DNA of 6,650 bases from Planctomycetota bacterium (GTDB lineage Bacteria; Planctomycetota; Phycisphaerae; Sedimentisphaerales; Anaerohalosphaeraceae): positions 1-6,650 of the forward strand of contig JAGHBX010000459.1 of the NCBI GenBank assembly GCA_021160785.1, written 5' to 3'. Positions 6,050 through 6,650 of this stretch are shown here, piece by piece; position 1 is the stretch's first letter; every line of letters starts with the position of its first letter. A program made the translations under genes and the position numbers. The notes below the pieces were generated by a model. That model did not search any database, was not told where the DNA came from, and saw nothing but the letters and a program-made list of their open reading frames with translations.

Positions 6050-6650
6050 ATGATTGAAGTTAATACGGCTGGAGAGGTTTGGGTCTTTGCCGAGCAGCAT
6101 GAAGGGAAGTTGGCCGATACGTCGCTTGAGCTTTTGAGCAAGGGCAGGGAGTTGGCCGGCAAGCTGGGTGTGAAATTGGCGGCGGTTCTTTTGGGTGATG
6201 ATGTTGCGCCTTTGGCGGCGCGATTAGGGCACTTCGGGGCGGACAAGGTGTATGTGTCGCAGCATGAACTGCTTGAGCATTACCAGACGAATACTTACGC
6301 CAAGGTGATCGACGAGTTGATCGGGAGGCATAAGCCGCAGATTGTTCTTTACGGCGCCACGGCGTGCGGGCGCGATCTTGCTCCGCGGATTGCCAGCAGT
6401 ATTAAGGCCGGTCTGACGGCTGACTGTACGGATTTGCAGATTGGCAATCACGAGGTCAAGAAGACTGGTAAGGTTTATGAGAACCTGCTGTTCCAGATTC
6501 GGCCGGCGTTCGGCGGTAATATTATCGCGACGATTATCAATTACGACCGCTGGCCTCAGATGGCGACGGTTCGCGAGGGTGTAATGCCCATGCCCGAGCC
6601 GGATACGAGCAGGAAGGCGGAGGTGGTGAGGGAGTTGGTTCATCTGGCTG
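6050..6650 (+). CDS. etfA: Electron transfer flavoprotein subunit alpha, N-terminal part (cut by window end)
   Basis: An open frame of 200 codons from the ATG at 6050 to the right edge with no stop. It starts MIEVNTAGEVWVFAEQHEGK, the typical EtfA/FixB opening, and continues with ELLSKGRELA, LGHFGADKVYV, PQIVLYGATACGRDLAPRIA and AGLTADCTDL, the last two being strong family motifs. Residues ~8-185 form the N-terminal alpha/beta domain that packs against EtfB. The C-terminal FAD-binding domain, expected in the next ~120 or more residues, lies beyond the window. EtfA holds the electron-carrying FAD of the heterodimer. The start is supported by AAGGGA eight bases upstream and by position just after etfB. 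No truncation or frameshift is seen in the visible part. Confidence 0.93.
   Translation, partial: MIEVNTAGEVWVFAEQHEGKLADTSLELLSKGRELAGKLGVKLAAVLLGDDVAPLAARLGHFGADKVYVSQHELLEHYQTNTYAKVIDELIGRHKPQIVLYGATACGRDLAPRIASSIKAGLTADCTDLQIGNHEVKKTGKVYENLLFQIRPAFGGNIIATIINYDRWPQMATVREGVMPMPEPDTSRKAEVVRELVHLA

Noticed and set aside
6224..6643. Minus-strand open frame of 139 codons near the right end
   Set aside because: It is opposite etfA, which has clear EtfA motifs over the whole stretch.

Overview
The window reads like part of a chromosome from an environmental planctomycete, probably an anaerobic Phycisphaerae-type lineage. This is inferred from gene content, since no marker gene is present. The signs are a Tat-exported Gfo/Idh/MocA oxidoreductase, a secreted formylglycine-generating-enzyme-like (FGE-like) protein with a large extra C-terminal domain, a secreted transglutaminase-like protein, and moderately GC-rich coding DNA. 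All intact genes lie on the + strand.

Left part (1-4747): three genes for proteins predicted to be exported. The first is a transglutaminase-like protein whose 5' end lies outside the window. After a 92-bp gap comes a Gfo/Idh/MocA oxidoreductase with a clear twin-arginine signal. Only 14 bp further on is a two-part protein, an FGE-like (SUMF1) domain followed by an unclassified region predicted to be rich in beta strands. The last two are almost certainly co-transcribed. Their export signals suggest work on an extracytoplasmic substrate, perhaps carbohydrate-related, but no substrate can be read from the sequence.

Middle (about 4700-5121): no intact gene. The minus strand carries the convincing start of a membrane protein (Shine-Dalgarno sequence, ATG, amphipathic start, CcdA/DsbD-like first membrane segment). 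Its similarity runs straight into the 3' end of the FGE-like gene, so it appears to be a truncated remnant and marks a rearrangement (or assembly) junction. The rest is AT-richer and holds a plausible promoter for the genes to its right.

Right part (5122-6650): etfB and the first two-thirds or so of etfA, the two subunits of an electron transfer flavoprotein. The EtfB sequence looks closer to the FixA/clostridial type than to the mitochondrial type. The 52-bp etfB-etfA gap holds a short sequence resembling dispersed REP-type repeats. Its end can fold with the etfA Shine-Dalgarno sequence. The etfA gene continues beyond the right edge.
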